Positions 12,141 to 21,792 of a DNA stretch of 64,000 nt are shown piece by piece (position 1 is the first letter of the stretch; the number at the start of each line of letters is the position of its first letter). This DNA is from Globodera rostochiensis. Lineage: Eukaryota; Nematoda; Chromadorea; Rhabditida; Heteroderidae. Both the position numbers and the translations under genes were made by a program. The DNA is taken from assembly GCA_018350325.1 (NCBI GenBank), contig JAEVLN010000057.1:1-64000 (forward strand). The letters are read 5' to 3'. Under the pieces are notes generated by a model that saw only the letters and a list, made by a program, of their open reading frames with translations, did not search any database and was not told the origin of the DNA.

Positions 12141-12683
12141 ATGGTCCCATTGACTACCGCCTTATCAAAATTGCTAAATTGTAAAGCGGAAAACTTGGCG
12201 GAATATTTGAATAACCCGGAGGCGGTGAACAAAGCGTCCGTTTACCTGACCGGCAAAACGCTCAAGACAACATACTTGAGCCGTGACGGCACAACAAAAC
12301 AAGTCAAATTTGGCAATTTTTCACTAAAGTCAGCGTCGGACACCTACGCTTTTGAAGGATTTCTTGGCATGTTTTGTCATCATTTTTCCTCCTCGCACTA
12401 GCCCCTCCCTTTTCAGAGGCCAAAGTCCACCAATATTTCTACATAAAATACCGAATTCGCCTTCTTTACCCTCAGTTGAAGTGTGTGGTGGAGTACCACA
12501 ACAAGGGACACAACAAATATTACCCCTTGGGCAAGTTCAAAATAAGGGGCTTGCGAGAATTGGCCCACCTATTCAGAGTTGTTGGCCATTGACGAGAGTG
12601 CCGAAGGAGGCGACAAGGCGACTGAAGACAACAACTACTTGGACTACTTGAGTTTCCGAACTTGGCAGACTCCCGTCTATTGA
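12141..12683 (+). CDS. PAZ-domain-like protein encoded within the Polinton
   Basis: Starts at ATG 12141. Exon 1 encodes VYLTGKTLKTTYLSRDG and a following VKFGNFS strand, then reaches a stop in what looks like an intron (12367-12416, acceptor CCCTTTTCAG; the phase-compatible donor is GC rather than GT). Exon 2 continues with VHQYFYIKYRIRLLYPQLK, then CVVEY and KYYPLGKFKI. This order (a basic strand pair, YF..KY.I.L.YP.L.C, then YYP...K.I) matches the PAZ fold of Argonaute and Dicer proteins, which binds the 3' end of small RNAs. There are no PIWI or RNase III motifs nearby, so it is PAZ-only. After about 12557 the frame changes by one base, after which about 35 more residues, rich in Asp/Glu, run to a stop at 12683. 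A role against RNA silencing is inference. The PAZ call comes from motif recognition, not a search. Confidence 0.6.
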
Positions 12684-12694
12684 GCGGCGCAAGA

Positions 12695-13165
12695 ATGAAA
12701 CGGGCAAGGCCTTCGCAGGAGTTTCCGGAGATTGAGTTCAACGTCAACACAATGGGGCTGACCGTGTATTGCCCGCGTCACCTGAAAACCCCGCGCTTGG
12801 TGCCATGGGATCAGCCGGGCCGCTGCTCTCGCTGCAGGAGCGGCACTGTCGAGCTCGACTACTTCATTCAAGCAGAGGGCGTTACAGTGTTCTCAACTCG
12901 GCTCAAAAATGGAGGCGAAAACTTTGTGCCATTCGACGAGATCGGTAATGGAGCTTTTTTCGGCCAATCAATAATTTGAATTTCAGTCGATTTTGGCGAC
13001 AACGCCAAATTCCGAATAAGATCGCGCAACAAAGTGTTCACTTTGCCATTGAGACACCCGGAGGTTTGGCAAGCAGAACCTGTTGCAGGGGCCGACCAAG
13101 CGTTGGCAGCTCAACCGCCGGCAGAAGAAATGAAAAACGGAGAGGAGACCAAAGGCCCCAATTGA
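12695..13165 (+). CDS. CxxH/CxxC putative zinc-binding protein, two exons
   Basis: Starts at ATG 12695, 12 bp after the preceding stop. Exon 1 is 12695-12944 and exon 2 is 12987-13165, separated by a 42-nt GT-AG intron (acceptor TTTCAG, phase 1). The product is about 142 residues. A CPRH motif about 30 residues in is followed by CSRC 20-25 residues later, together a plausible single zinc site. Further on are an LDYFIQAEGVTVF strand-like segment and, in exon 2, a basic FRIRSRNKVFTLP segment. The tail is rich in Ala/Glu/Pro. It lies between the PAZ-like gene and the packaging ATPase on the same strand. I do not recognise the family; nucleic-acid binding is only suggested by the Cys/His and basic residues. 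Confidence 0.6.
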
Positions 13166-13208
13166 TTCACTGACCCTTGAACCGATCAATCATTCTAATA
13201 TTTTTGTA

Positions 13209-13901
13209 ATGGACTATCCGAGAATAAATGAGCGCGAGTTGAAATTTCCGATCCCCAGCGGGATTATTGTCAGTGGGCCCTCATCGTCGGGCAAAACCCA
13301 ACTGGTCCTTCGCCTATTAAGCTGCGCAGACGAAATGTTTGCCCCACCCCCTAAGGCAATAGGTTAGCGCTTGATGATTACCGATTTATTGGCTGATTAA
13401 GTTTGGGCGTACGGTGAATACTCTGCGCAGATTCCTGAATTGGAGAGGCAGGGCATAATCGTTCACGCAGGGCCCCCATCCGACGAAATGTTGAACAAGT
13501 TGCCAAAACCCTTTCTCATTGTATACGACGATCTGATGGGCGAGATTGACGCAAAGAAGTTGGCAGACCTGTACACCAAAAAGTCCCACCATAACAACTT
13601 TGCGGTGATTTTCCTCACGCAAAACCTATTCGACAAGGCAATGAGAGTGCCAAGGTCAAACGCCCAGTACATTTTCCTTATGAGGGCGCCAAACGACATG
13701 TTGAGCATTCGCAATTTGGCCACTCAAATATTCCCTCGCGAGCAGGGGTTTCTGATTGACGCGTATAAACAGGCGTGCGCTGAGCCGTATGGGTATTTGT
13801 TGGTGACCCTTCACGCAAACACTAACAACATTTTACGACTGAGGACAAACATTTTTCCGGAGGACGACGAAAAAATTATATTTGTTTCCAAAAATGGGTA
13901 A
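13209..13901 (+). CDS. Polinton genome-packaging ATPase (FtsK/HerA superfamily, A32-like)
   Basis: Two exons, 13209-13362 and 13402-13901, are joined across a 39-nt GT-AG intron (acceptor TTAAG, phase 1) to give 217 residues. The Walker A motif GPSSSGKT is at residues about 22-29. The Walker B motif FLIVYDDLM follows about 75 residues later. A VIFLTQNLF strand carries the sensor-type Gln/Asn seen in viral packaging ATPases. The length is normal for the Polinton/adintovirus ATPase, which pumps DNA into capsids. ATG 13209 is the natural start, just before DYPRINEREL. The 3' end overlaps the next gene by 8 nt. All catalytic motifs are intact and no frameshift is seen, so this is one of the best-preserved genes of the element. 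Confidence 0.9.
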
Positions 13902-14289
13902 ACAAGATAAGAAACAGCTGATCGGACAACGTGTGCTGGAAAATTACGAATATTTGAAAACCCTTGGAAAGACATCCTCCCAGAAGAAGATACGTCATTT
14001 GTTAAGCAGCGCCGGGTGTGAGGAGCTGTTGACGTTGGTGGAAATCTGTTTGAATATTTTAAACGGAAGTTTTTGCCTGACCAACAAACAAAAACAGAAG
14101 ATTGCCCCCTTTGCGAACTTTATTCGAAAGTTGGCTCGAGCGAGAAGCGAAAAGAGTGCCAAGAAATTGGTTCTTCAATCCGGCGGTTCACTGTTTGCTC
14201 CCCTATTGGCGCCGATATTGATTGAGGCCGCGCGATATTTGCTCACGCGCAGAGAAGATGGCCAACAAACTAATTCTGCTGCCAATTGA
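13894..14289 (+). CDS. Small conserved Polinton protein with hydrophobic GG-containing tail
   Basis: A 131-residue single-exon protein. I choose ATG 13894, which overlaps the ATPase stop by 8 nt, because the preceding in-frame codons encode the ATPase tail in another frame. It is Lys/Arg-rich and helical in the first 100 residues, with CLNILNGSFCLTNKQKQKI and FIRKLARARSEKSAKK, and ends with LVLQSGGSLFAPLLAPILI, a short hydrophobic segment. A basic helical region followed by a GG-hydrophobic tail recurs in a small protein next to the ATPase in many Polintons and adintoviruses, where it is thought to be virion-associated. The biochemical function is unknown. Its compact overlap with neighbours suggests co-transcription. 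Confidence 0.7.
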   Translation: MGKQDKKQLIGQRVLENYEYLKTLGKTSSQKKIRHLLSSAGCEELLTLVEICLNILNGSFCLTNKQKQKIAPFANFIRKLARARSEKSAKKLVLQSGGSLFAPLLAPILIEAARYLLTRREDGQQTNSAAN

Positions 14290-15028
14290 ACACTACAGGG
14301 GGCTGGTTGCGGCGAGGGAGAAAGTAGATGATGACGTCACCGAGCAGTCAAACTTTGGGTTCGTCAAACAACAGTTTGAAAAGGCAAAGAGAAAGAGGGC
14401 GGCAAACGTCAGCGAAAAGAGTGCAATGTACAATCAGCAGCTGAGGAGATATTTAAAGCTACGCAAAGAGGTCAAGGACAAGCCGGTCAAAGTCCAACTC
14501 AGCAATGGAATGCGCCTGATGACTAAACCACCGGCAACAGGCGTACAATTGAAGCCTGGGCCTGAAGAAGTTGAAGAGACTATTGTGATTGGTGGCAGTG
14601 AAGCCGATGATGATGAGCCTGCGGCAATAAGCAGCCCCAAGTTTTCTACGCCAAAGGAAGTGGAAGCTGGCCCTGAGCCAAGAGGCAGCAGGAAGAGGGA
14701 CCTCAAAAAACAGGAGATAATGGCTAAGAAGGAGAAGTTATTGTCGATAATAAAATCAAACCCAACGCGGTTTGGCGTAAATGCGCGCGATAAAATCATC
14801 AATCCCTCAACAGGGCGAGAATTTGTTGATTTTGATTTGGCGAGGGCTATTGAACGACTGGTAAACCCCCGTCCGGAAAATGCCCCGTCGCCAAGCGGTA
14901 CTCGGGAGCTGACAAAAAAACTCTTGCAAGACCCAACCGCCAGGCAGTTGCTCAATCCGCTATTTGTCGGATCCGGAAAGACCATCAAACGCGCGGGATT
15001 TTGCCCCTCAAAATGGAAGAAAAAATAA
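14258..15028 (+). CDS. Conserved Polinton protein of unknown function, 256 residues
   Basis: Starts at ATG 14258 (MANKLILLPIEHYRGL) and overlaps the previous gene by 32 nt. Residues about 1-12 form the hydrophobic LxLLPxExY start typical of a widespread Polinton open frame. Residues 55-75 carry a YNQQLRRYLKLRKE helix. The middle is acidic and low-complexity (VEETIVIGGSEADDDEP). The C-terminal third has LLSIIKSNPTRFGVNARDKI and a GREFVDFDLARAIERLV segment. I recognise the pattern as recurring beside the packaging ATPase and integrase, but know of no assigned activity. Its 3' end overlaps the integrase start by 16 nt. The frame is intact throughout. Confidence 0.7.
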   Translation: MANKLILLPIEHYRGLVAAREKVDDDVTEQSNFGFVKQQFEKAKRKRAANVSEKSAMYNQQLRRYLKLRKEVKDKPVKVQLSNGMRLMTKPPATGVQLKPGPEEVEETIVIGGSEADDDEPAAISSPKFSTPKEVEAGPEPRGSRKRDLKKQEIMAKKEKLLSIIKSNPTRFGVNARDKIINPSTGREFVDFDLARAIERLVNPRPENAPSPSGTRELTKKLLQDPTARQLLNPLFVGSGKTIKRAGFCPSKWKKK

Positions 15029-16165
15029 ATAAAATATACACGGACCCCTCCAATCCGGGAGGGTTTGCGGGCGCAAAGCCTCTATACGCGGCAGTCAAAA
15101 AGGAACACCCTGGCGTGAAGAGGGCAGAGTTTGACGACTTTTTGCGGGGAAGTACCACCTATACGCTGTTTAAACCTAAGCGCCAAAAATTCCGCCGCCT
15201 AAGAACAATCCCCGGCGGGTTTATGACCGGTGAGTTGCCCTCCCTTTAGCCCTTTTAACTTTGCCTTCAGATGTTCAAGCCGACTTGGCAGACTTCCAAG
15301 CCTTGTCGCGCAAGAATTTAGGAAATCGGTACCTTTTGTTGGCAGTTGATGTGTTGTCGAGGCGGATGTTTGGCGCGCCGGTTAAAAGTAAAAAGCCTGC
15401 GGACATGAAAAGGGCCTTTGAAGAACTTTTTGGCCAAATGCCAAAACTTCCGGAAACGCTGTACACGGACCGAGGGCTGGAGTTTGTGGCCAAGCCTCTC
15501 AAGGAATTTTACGCCGAAAAGGGCATCAAAAAGTTTGAGACAAGTTCAAAGAAGAAGGCCGCCGTTGCAGAGCGCGCAATTCGTACGCTCAAAACCCGCC
15601 TGTACAAGTATTTTTCTGCCAAAAATACCTCAACTTGGGTTGATGTACTTGCGAAATTTTTGGCTGCCATAAATAATTCGGTGTGCCGCGCAACCGGCCT
15701 AAAGCCCAACGACATTGACGAACAAAACGCGCGGGAGGTGTGGAAAAAAGTATATGGCGAAGCTATTGAGCCCTCTAGCAAGAGGCCAAAGATCAAATTA
15801 GGGGAAAATGTCCGGATCCCTGAACCCAAACACATTTTTGAAAAGGGTATGAAAGTTCAAATGTATTGTTTTTAAAATTTATTTTTAGGATATATGCCAA
15901 ACTATTCGGACCACGTTTACACGGTTGATGAACGCCGTTCATCCAACCCCGAACATTATTTTCTCAAAGATTATTATGGGACAAAATTGAAAAGAAAATT
16001 TTATTTGCCCGAATTGACAAAAGTAAAAGTGGACAAAAATACCCTGTACAGGGTGGAGAAGAAGTACAAGGAGAGGATGAGAGACGGTCAAAAAGAGATG
16101 TTGGTAAAATTTATTGGATTTCCGGAAAATATTGGGTTACAAATGAAGATTTTGTTGAACAATAA
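15013..16165 (+). CDS. Polinton retroviral-type (DDE) integrase with C-terminal chromodomain
   Basis: Three exons: 15013-15229, 15271-15846 and 15889-16165. The introns are 41 and 42 nt, GT-AG, both phase 1. Total length is about 356 residues. The first catalytic Asp is in DVQADLADFQ at the start of exon 2, the second in LYTDRGLEF, and the Glu in AVAERAIRTLK, giving the DDE triad of the rve fold that inserts the element's DNA. Exon 3 has KGYMPNYSDHVYTVD, the usual linker, then a chromodomain-like YRVEKKYKERMRDG and MLVKFIGFPE, which may bind methylated histone. Just after GFPE a one-base loss in an A-run (near 16128) shifts the frame for the last 12 codons, so the third chromodomain strand is disrupted. 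The catalytic core is intact. The 3' end converges on polymerase B, 20 bp away. Confidence 0.93.
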
Positions 16166-16185
16166 ATTGAATAAAAAAAGACAAT

Positions 16186-19100
16186 TTAATCGGATTCGGG
16201 AGCAAGATCGGCAATGTCAAAGTTATACTCGGGGTCTGGCACAAACACTTGGCATTCGCAGCAATGGGGGTTGTTTAGCTGGCAGTACTCCCAGTCGGTG
16301 TAGCCAAAGGGCACGACCCGCAGTCCATGGTCCCTGATCACGCCCTTGTTGACGGTCGGGTTGAACCTCTTCGCTAGGGGGACGGTGAAGATGTCGCCCT
16401 TTTTGGTGATCCGGAAGTTTTTGGTCGGGTAGTTGAAGCTGACAAAGTTGTCCTGCGCGCCCCACTTCTCCAGCACCATTTCTTTCATCTTGGCGTAGTT
16501 GATTTGCTGGCAGGCGTCCGAGTCGAGGGTGATGCCGCGCAGCTTCATCTTGTATTGGTCCTCGCCGGTGTTGTTGTCGCGCAGCCAGAGGGCGTAGGCC
16601 TTTGGGCCCGCTAAAATAATTTAAATATTTTTTGCCATTCCCCCGAAACATACCGCAAATGAACTCCACGATCGTGTGTGCCGGATATTCATCCGTCAGC
16701 TCTCCTAAAAAGGGAAATTTATTTAATTTTTTAAATTAAAAATCACCAAGTTGCTCCCCTCCCGGCAGCGGGTCCCCCAGGGCCGTCTCGTACTCGTAGA
16801 AAATGCTGTCGGTGTCCTTAAAGGGGCAAGAAATTATTTTATTTTCTTAAAACCAAATCACCATGTAAAGGACGCGCGTGTCCGTGCGGCCTGGCCCATT
16901 AGCAGCTCCGAAGACTTTGCACAGCGAGTCGAGGAGATGTATCCGAGCCGCTGAAGTCGTCCAAAGCGCTAGCGCAACCTAAACAGTTTTAATTTAATTT
17001 AATAACCCAGCCCCAAATTTTTACATTGCTCGTGTCGTGTTCCACTACGTGCTCGTCCTTGGCCTTGTAGCAGACCATCCAGAACTTCTCCGTCAGCTGG
17101 TCGATGCTGCTGATGTCGATCTTGTCGTCGTTGAGCAGCTTGGCCAAGTCCGCGTGGTTGTCGATGATTTCCGTCTTGGTCAGCCGATTCCTAAATTTGC
17201 TTATTGTTTCGGATTATTTATTTTCAAAATTTACCTGAGCGCGAAGCGGCCCCAAAGGGAGTTCAAGCAAAGCTTGGACACGTACCGCAGCCCCGGGTTG
17301 TATTTGATGTTGTCCGGGTTGAGGCGCACTTGGCACACGCTGAACGCCTTGTTGATGTACGCCTGTTTCCGCGCGGCCGCCTCCTCCTCGCTGATGCCCT
17401 CTTCTGAACAATTTGCCGGGTAGCCGCTGGCTAAATTAAATTATTTTGTTTAAAATTTCACCAAATAAAAATATTACCCTCAAACTTCATCTTCAAAAAC
17501 TTTTCGAGGTAGCTGTGGAACAAGAAGCCACTCCAGTCGCTTGCCAACGGCCAGCTGTACGCCCTGTAGACTCGCGTGACCCTGTAGCCCACCTTGAGGG
17601 CCTCCGCCAACTCAATGTGCGGGATAGTCACCGAAAAGCCTAAAATTTAAATTAATTTTAATTATTATTATAAAAAAAGACTTACCTCTATCCGCGTCCT
17701 CAAAGTGAGGGCAGCTGTACTCCCTGTCCAGCGCGCCGTTCGGGAACAGCTCCGAACACTTCCGGCACAAAGGAAAGAGCGTCCTCTTGTTCATGCGCAG
17801 AGGCAAAACGGGAATTCCGCAATGGACGTGACGAGGCGGCACGACGAAGCACTTGATGATTCCCTCGAGGGGGTATCCGTCGTCCCCCTTCATGTCTGCT
17901 GGCTTGCACCAATGGACGTCTTTGTCAAAGTGCAAAAGGGTTGGATGGCCGACGGGGTAGTTGGTGAACATGTTCCTGAATTTTTTCAAATTTAATGGCA
18001 AAGTTTGGGTGGCACTTACCTGGAGGGATACAGGCTGTTGTTGTCCTTTATTTTTATTGTCCTGGCCAGTAGTTCGCCAGTTTCCTTGATCACTGATGCC
18101 CCTAACCATTCTGGGCCTGTTCGGCCTTTAATTTAATTTATATTTTTATTCAACTTTTTAACATTTACCGCCAAAAAAGGCGTCATGGAAGTCGATAGGC
18201 CCAGAGTCGGGGGTGTTGTCGAAGAAGGCTTTCATCGCCGGGGTGTCGTCCAGCAGTCGGTTGAGGTGGCATTCCCACACAATTTCAACCTCAAACTCCC
18301 GAACTTGTACTCGCCGCCCGGGCTTTCGACATGGCGAAGAGTCAGGCCATTCTCGCGCATCTCTTCTTCGGCGCGCCACTTAAGTTCGTATTATTTATTA
18401 ATTTATTTTTAATTTAAATAAACCTTTAGATATTTCCGCGCGATGGAGCTTTGCTTCCCTCTCTTTTCGTAGCCAAGGTGCGGAATGATGGCGATCTTCT
18501 GCTTGTCGTAGTGCGCCAAGGTGACAAAGAACTTCATGCAGGCGGACTAAATTTAATTTGAATAATTTATTCTAATTTTATCAAACTAACCGGAATTGTC
18601 ACCGAATCGGTGATGTCATGTCTCGTTTCGTTGTAAAACAGCTCGCGCATCTTGATCACTTCATGCGCGAGAATTTGGACATCTTAATTTAAAAAACGTT
18701 TCAAATTTTATTTCCCTAAATTGCACCGGTTTTGCAGTAGTCCGCGATCACTTCGCGCAGGAGGAAGGGCGTGTTGAAGTTTTCGCGGTGCCAGCGCTCA
18801 AGTTTTTTGCGCTCCTCCGGGAATTGCCCACCTGGGTAGTACATCTCCAGCGGCGGCAGAGTGTCGAGCGCTTCTTCCTAAATGGTAATTTAATGAATTT
18901 ATTAATTTATTTTGGGCCTACCTTGTTGTATTTGTGCGGGAAGTATTTTTTGTTCTCGACGCCATCAATTTCAAGGCCGAACGTCTTGACAAACGCAGCC
19001 AGTTTCAATGGAATCAATTTATAACTGAAAAAATTTAATTAAATTTGGGAATATAATTGATTTTCTTTTACCTGTCCCTAAAGACAGTCGCCGTTATGCC

Positions 19101-21162
19101 GCCCTTTTTGGGGGCGCGCATCTCCAGCAGGTGGTTGCCCTGGCGCACCAGGTTAGGGCACACTCCCATTCGCAACATTTCGCCGTAGACCAGCACGTGG
19201 TCGTAGCGTGAGCCTTAATTTGCCAATTATTATTATTTTTATGTTATTTTATTTTTTACCGGCGTGCGCGTACGCGTACGTTGTGACGGAGACAGGCTTT
19301 TCGCCTTTCTCGCCAAAGATCATCCAGTTGGCGTCGTCATCGTCGCTATCGACGTCATCAGCCTCCTCGTCCAGTAGGTTGTTTTTGGCCGGGGCGCGCT
19401 TCCGCTTTCGGCGCTCATTGGCGTCAAGCCCCAACGTTTCCGATTCGAAGTGCAGCAGCCATTTGGTGAAGGCCGCCAGCGGGTCGTCCACGCGAAAGGC
19501 CCTGTCCACGTCGGTGTTGTCGTAGTAGAACGGCGCCCATGAGTAAAATCGGAGTGGCCCGCAAATCGCGCAGGCCTTTTCCAGCTCCTTGTCCCAGATG
19601 CCCTTCTCGATGCACCTTGTGCAGGTGACGTGGGCGTAGCAGAAGTTGACCTGTAAAAAATTTAAAAATATTGCGCGAGTTCAGTAAATACCTGATGTTT
19701 AAATCGCGCAAGTTCGGGGTCCGGTTTGAAGTCCGTTGTGCACTCAAAGTCGAAGAAGATGAGGCGTTTGTCCTTCTTCACTTTCGGGCGGTACGGGATG
19801 TAGCAGTCGCGCGGCGCGTGAAATCCAAGGCAGACTCGACAGAATTTCTGGCCGCACTGATGTCCCTTCTGCTTGTCTTGGAGCTAAAATAAAACCTGCA
19901 AATTTGATTAAAAAGAATGGCTTACCCGAGTTTGATAAATTACGCCGCAATCTATGCATTTTTTTGAACTCTTGCAGATGGCATTCTCAGTAGGCGCCTC
20001 TTTCGCGCTCTTTACTTTCCGTGTTGTTATCCTGGCGTGGTGTTCATAGCATTCAGCAGATTTGAAAGTCTGGCAGATAATTTATAATTTAAATTATTTA
20101 GTTCGGCATTGATTACCTTATTGCATGCCAAGCATGTCTCGAAAAATGTGCCATTTTTATTGTCGCAATTTCCCTTGAATGAGTTACCGACGCGTTGGCA
20201 GTTGTGGCATTTCCACTTGCAACTGGCGTTATGGCGAGCTTGTTGAACGTAGGGCATCTCGCACTAAAATTCAAATTTATTAATTGCGCTTTTGTTTTGT
20301 TTGCTACTCCGAAGCAGTAATTGCCCTTGGCATTGAATAATTTCCCAATGGCCTTGATTGCATCATAGTGGCCAGCGCCACCATCATCGTCATCCGCAAA
20401 CAGTACACAAAGCTCGTGTTGGTAGTCGCCAGCATTGGATTTCCAAGAAGGCTTCATTTTGCCCGATGTCTCGAAGCAAAAAAGCCGGAACATTCCAGGA
20501 TGAAGTTGATTATAAAAGGCCTTAAAATAAAATATTATTGCTAAAATTATTATTAGTTTATGCCAAAATACCTGAATTCTCTCCCCGTACTCCTCAACAG
20601 AATAAAATGGCTGCGCCAAATCAACGTTGCATGCCCTGCACAAAACGTGCACATCATTCAGCTGCTTTGCCGGTGCCCTCTTATATTCGCTGAAGCGTTG
20701 TTGAGGTAGCACAAACTTCATGCGCAGAAATTCAAACGCCCGGAAGAGACAAAGATTGTCGTTGTTTGTCAAGTCGTACGTTGCCCCCTGATGAATGGTG
20801 TAGTTGATGCTGAACTCCTTGGGCCGCCCTTTGCCTGCCAGTTTGTGCCGTTTTTTGCCGCTGTCGATCGCCGTGATGTCAATGACAAAAGATTCCTCGC
20901 AGATTGAAGGCCGTTCCTTTGACTTGTTGCTTTGGTCGACCATTTCAAAGCGCGTCAAAATTGCCTCCGTCGTTGTATTGTCGATCTTTTTAAAGTGCAG
21001 GGCAATTTCGTAGTCCAGGTGCCGCGCAGACAGCAAAAAGATGAAGTGATCAGCGACAATATTCATTCCGGCCGCTCCCTGCACCGCGTAAGCCAAGGTC
21101 ATGGCGAAGAGCGACTTCAAAACGTCCTCGGGGTATGCAGACCCCCAGATAAAGTTGAGCAT
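16186..21162 (-). CDS. Polinton protein-primed DNA polymerase B, 21 exons
   Basis: I resolve 21 exons. Right to left they start at 21162, 20520, 20263, 20069, 19883, 19650, 19213, 19024, 18877, 18682, 18546, 18378, 18125, 17975, 17639, 17430, 17190, 16978, 16816, 16704 and 16610; the last ends at 16186. All 20 introns are GT-AG, mostly 40-57 nt, and every junction keeps phase. The product is about 1360 residues. In order: an N-terminal NNDNLCLFRA segment; a Cys-rich zinc region (exons 3-5); exonuclease motif I FFDFECT; motif II region HAGSRYDH; motif III YCKTD; polymerase motif A NNSLYPS; YPVGHP; motif B KLCLNSLWG; motif C YMDTDS; and PKAYAL. One base appears lost in exon 12 (near 18305); otherwise the frame is open. 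The enzyme replicates the linear element using a protein primer. ATG 21162 is followed by conserved sequence, so it is the likely start. Confidence 0.95.
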
Positions 21163-21325
21163 AAAACGCCCGAGAAAACGAAATGCTTGAACAAAATGAA
21201 ATTTTTAAAAATAATTTTTAGTTTATAAATATTTAATCAAATGGTAATAAATGAAAAAGAAGCGCTAAAAGAATTTTTAATGAAATTTTTGGTTTATAGG
21301 CGAATTATATTCCCTTTCACTCAAT

Positions 21326-21397
21326 GTTACGGTGGCCAAGTGGTTAATGTGCGAGGTTCGGTCACCGACGAGCGAGAGTTCCAACCCCGCTCGATGA
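21326..21397 (+). other. tRNA-like (Pol III box A/B) element, copy 1
   Basis: TGGCCAAGTGG at 21333 matches a tRNA box A/D-arm, as in Leu/Ser-type tRNAs. GAGTTCCAACCCC about 45 bp later resembles box B and the T-arm. The region between has no clear anticodon stem and the ends do not form an acceptor stem I can see, so it is a tRNA-derived relic or an internal Pol III promoter rather than a working tRNA. It is the most diverged of the three copies in box B. Confidence 0.5.
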
Positions 21398-21444
21398 AAA
21401 TGATTTTATTTGATTAAAAAATAATTTTAAAAATATTTGAAATC

Positions 21445-21690
21445 TCGCGCAGTCAAAAATTCGAAATTTAAATTTAAATAATTTAAAAAAGTCGCGCAGG
21501 GGGCGCAAGTACCTCGCGCAGTGAAAAAATAAAAATATTAAAATAAATAAAATATAAATATAATAAAGCCGCCCAGGGGAGGTGGTACGCGCAAGGTAAA
21601 AAAAATTTGCATAATTTCGCGCAGGGTGCGCAAGTGTGACTCGCAGGGTAAAAAATTTGCATAAAGTCGCGCAGGGCCTAAAAGATGGGG
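21445..21690. promoter_or_regulatory. CGCGCAG-rich patch, module copy 1
   Basis: At least four CGCGCAG heptamers plus related GGTGCGCAAG and CTCGCAGG words stand out in an otherwise AT-only stretch (21448, then about every 20-60 bp to 21670). Equivalent patches occur at about 22715-22950 and 23955-24185 in the other modules. Spaced short repeats next to a replication gene could be protein-binding iterons or an origin-like region, but that is inference; they may simply be part of the duplicated unit. Confidence 0.4.
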
Positions 21691-21792
21691 CCTGTGCGCG
21701 AGACCCCCCAGCAATGCGTATGGGATGGTAAAAGCCCCTTTTCCGGTGATTGAGTTAATTATTATTATGTATTATTTTATTTTATTTATTTT

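Larger units (their letters stand above)
7733..21210. mobile_element. Degraded Polinton/Maverick virus-like element (core)
   Basis: The segment holds the Polinton hallmark set: protein-primed polymerase B, DDE integrase, packaging ATPase, major capsid and penton-like protein, plus two small proteins usually found with them. Gene order is [Cys-rich, penton, basic protein, capsid] leftward, [PAZ-like, CxxH/CxxC, ATPase, two conserved proteins, integrase] rightward, then polymerase leftward. The left end is destroyed: the capsid gene runs into the minisatellite. No terminal inverted repeat or 6-bp target duplication can be found, and no adenovirus-type maturation protease is present. The right boundary is uncertain; the duplicated modules at 21210-24330 may be part of it. 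The 109-bp satellite flanks both sides. Confidence 0.9.

Noticed and set aside
17037..18412. Plus-strand open frames over the polymerase region
   Set aside because: They are shadows of the minus-strand polymerase exons, whose splice phases and motifs are consistent.
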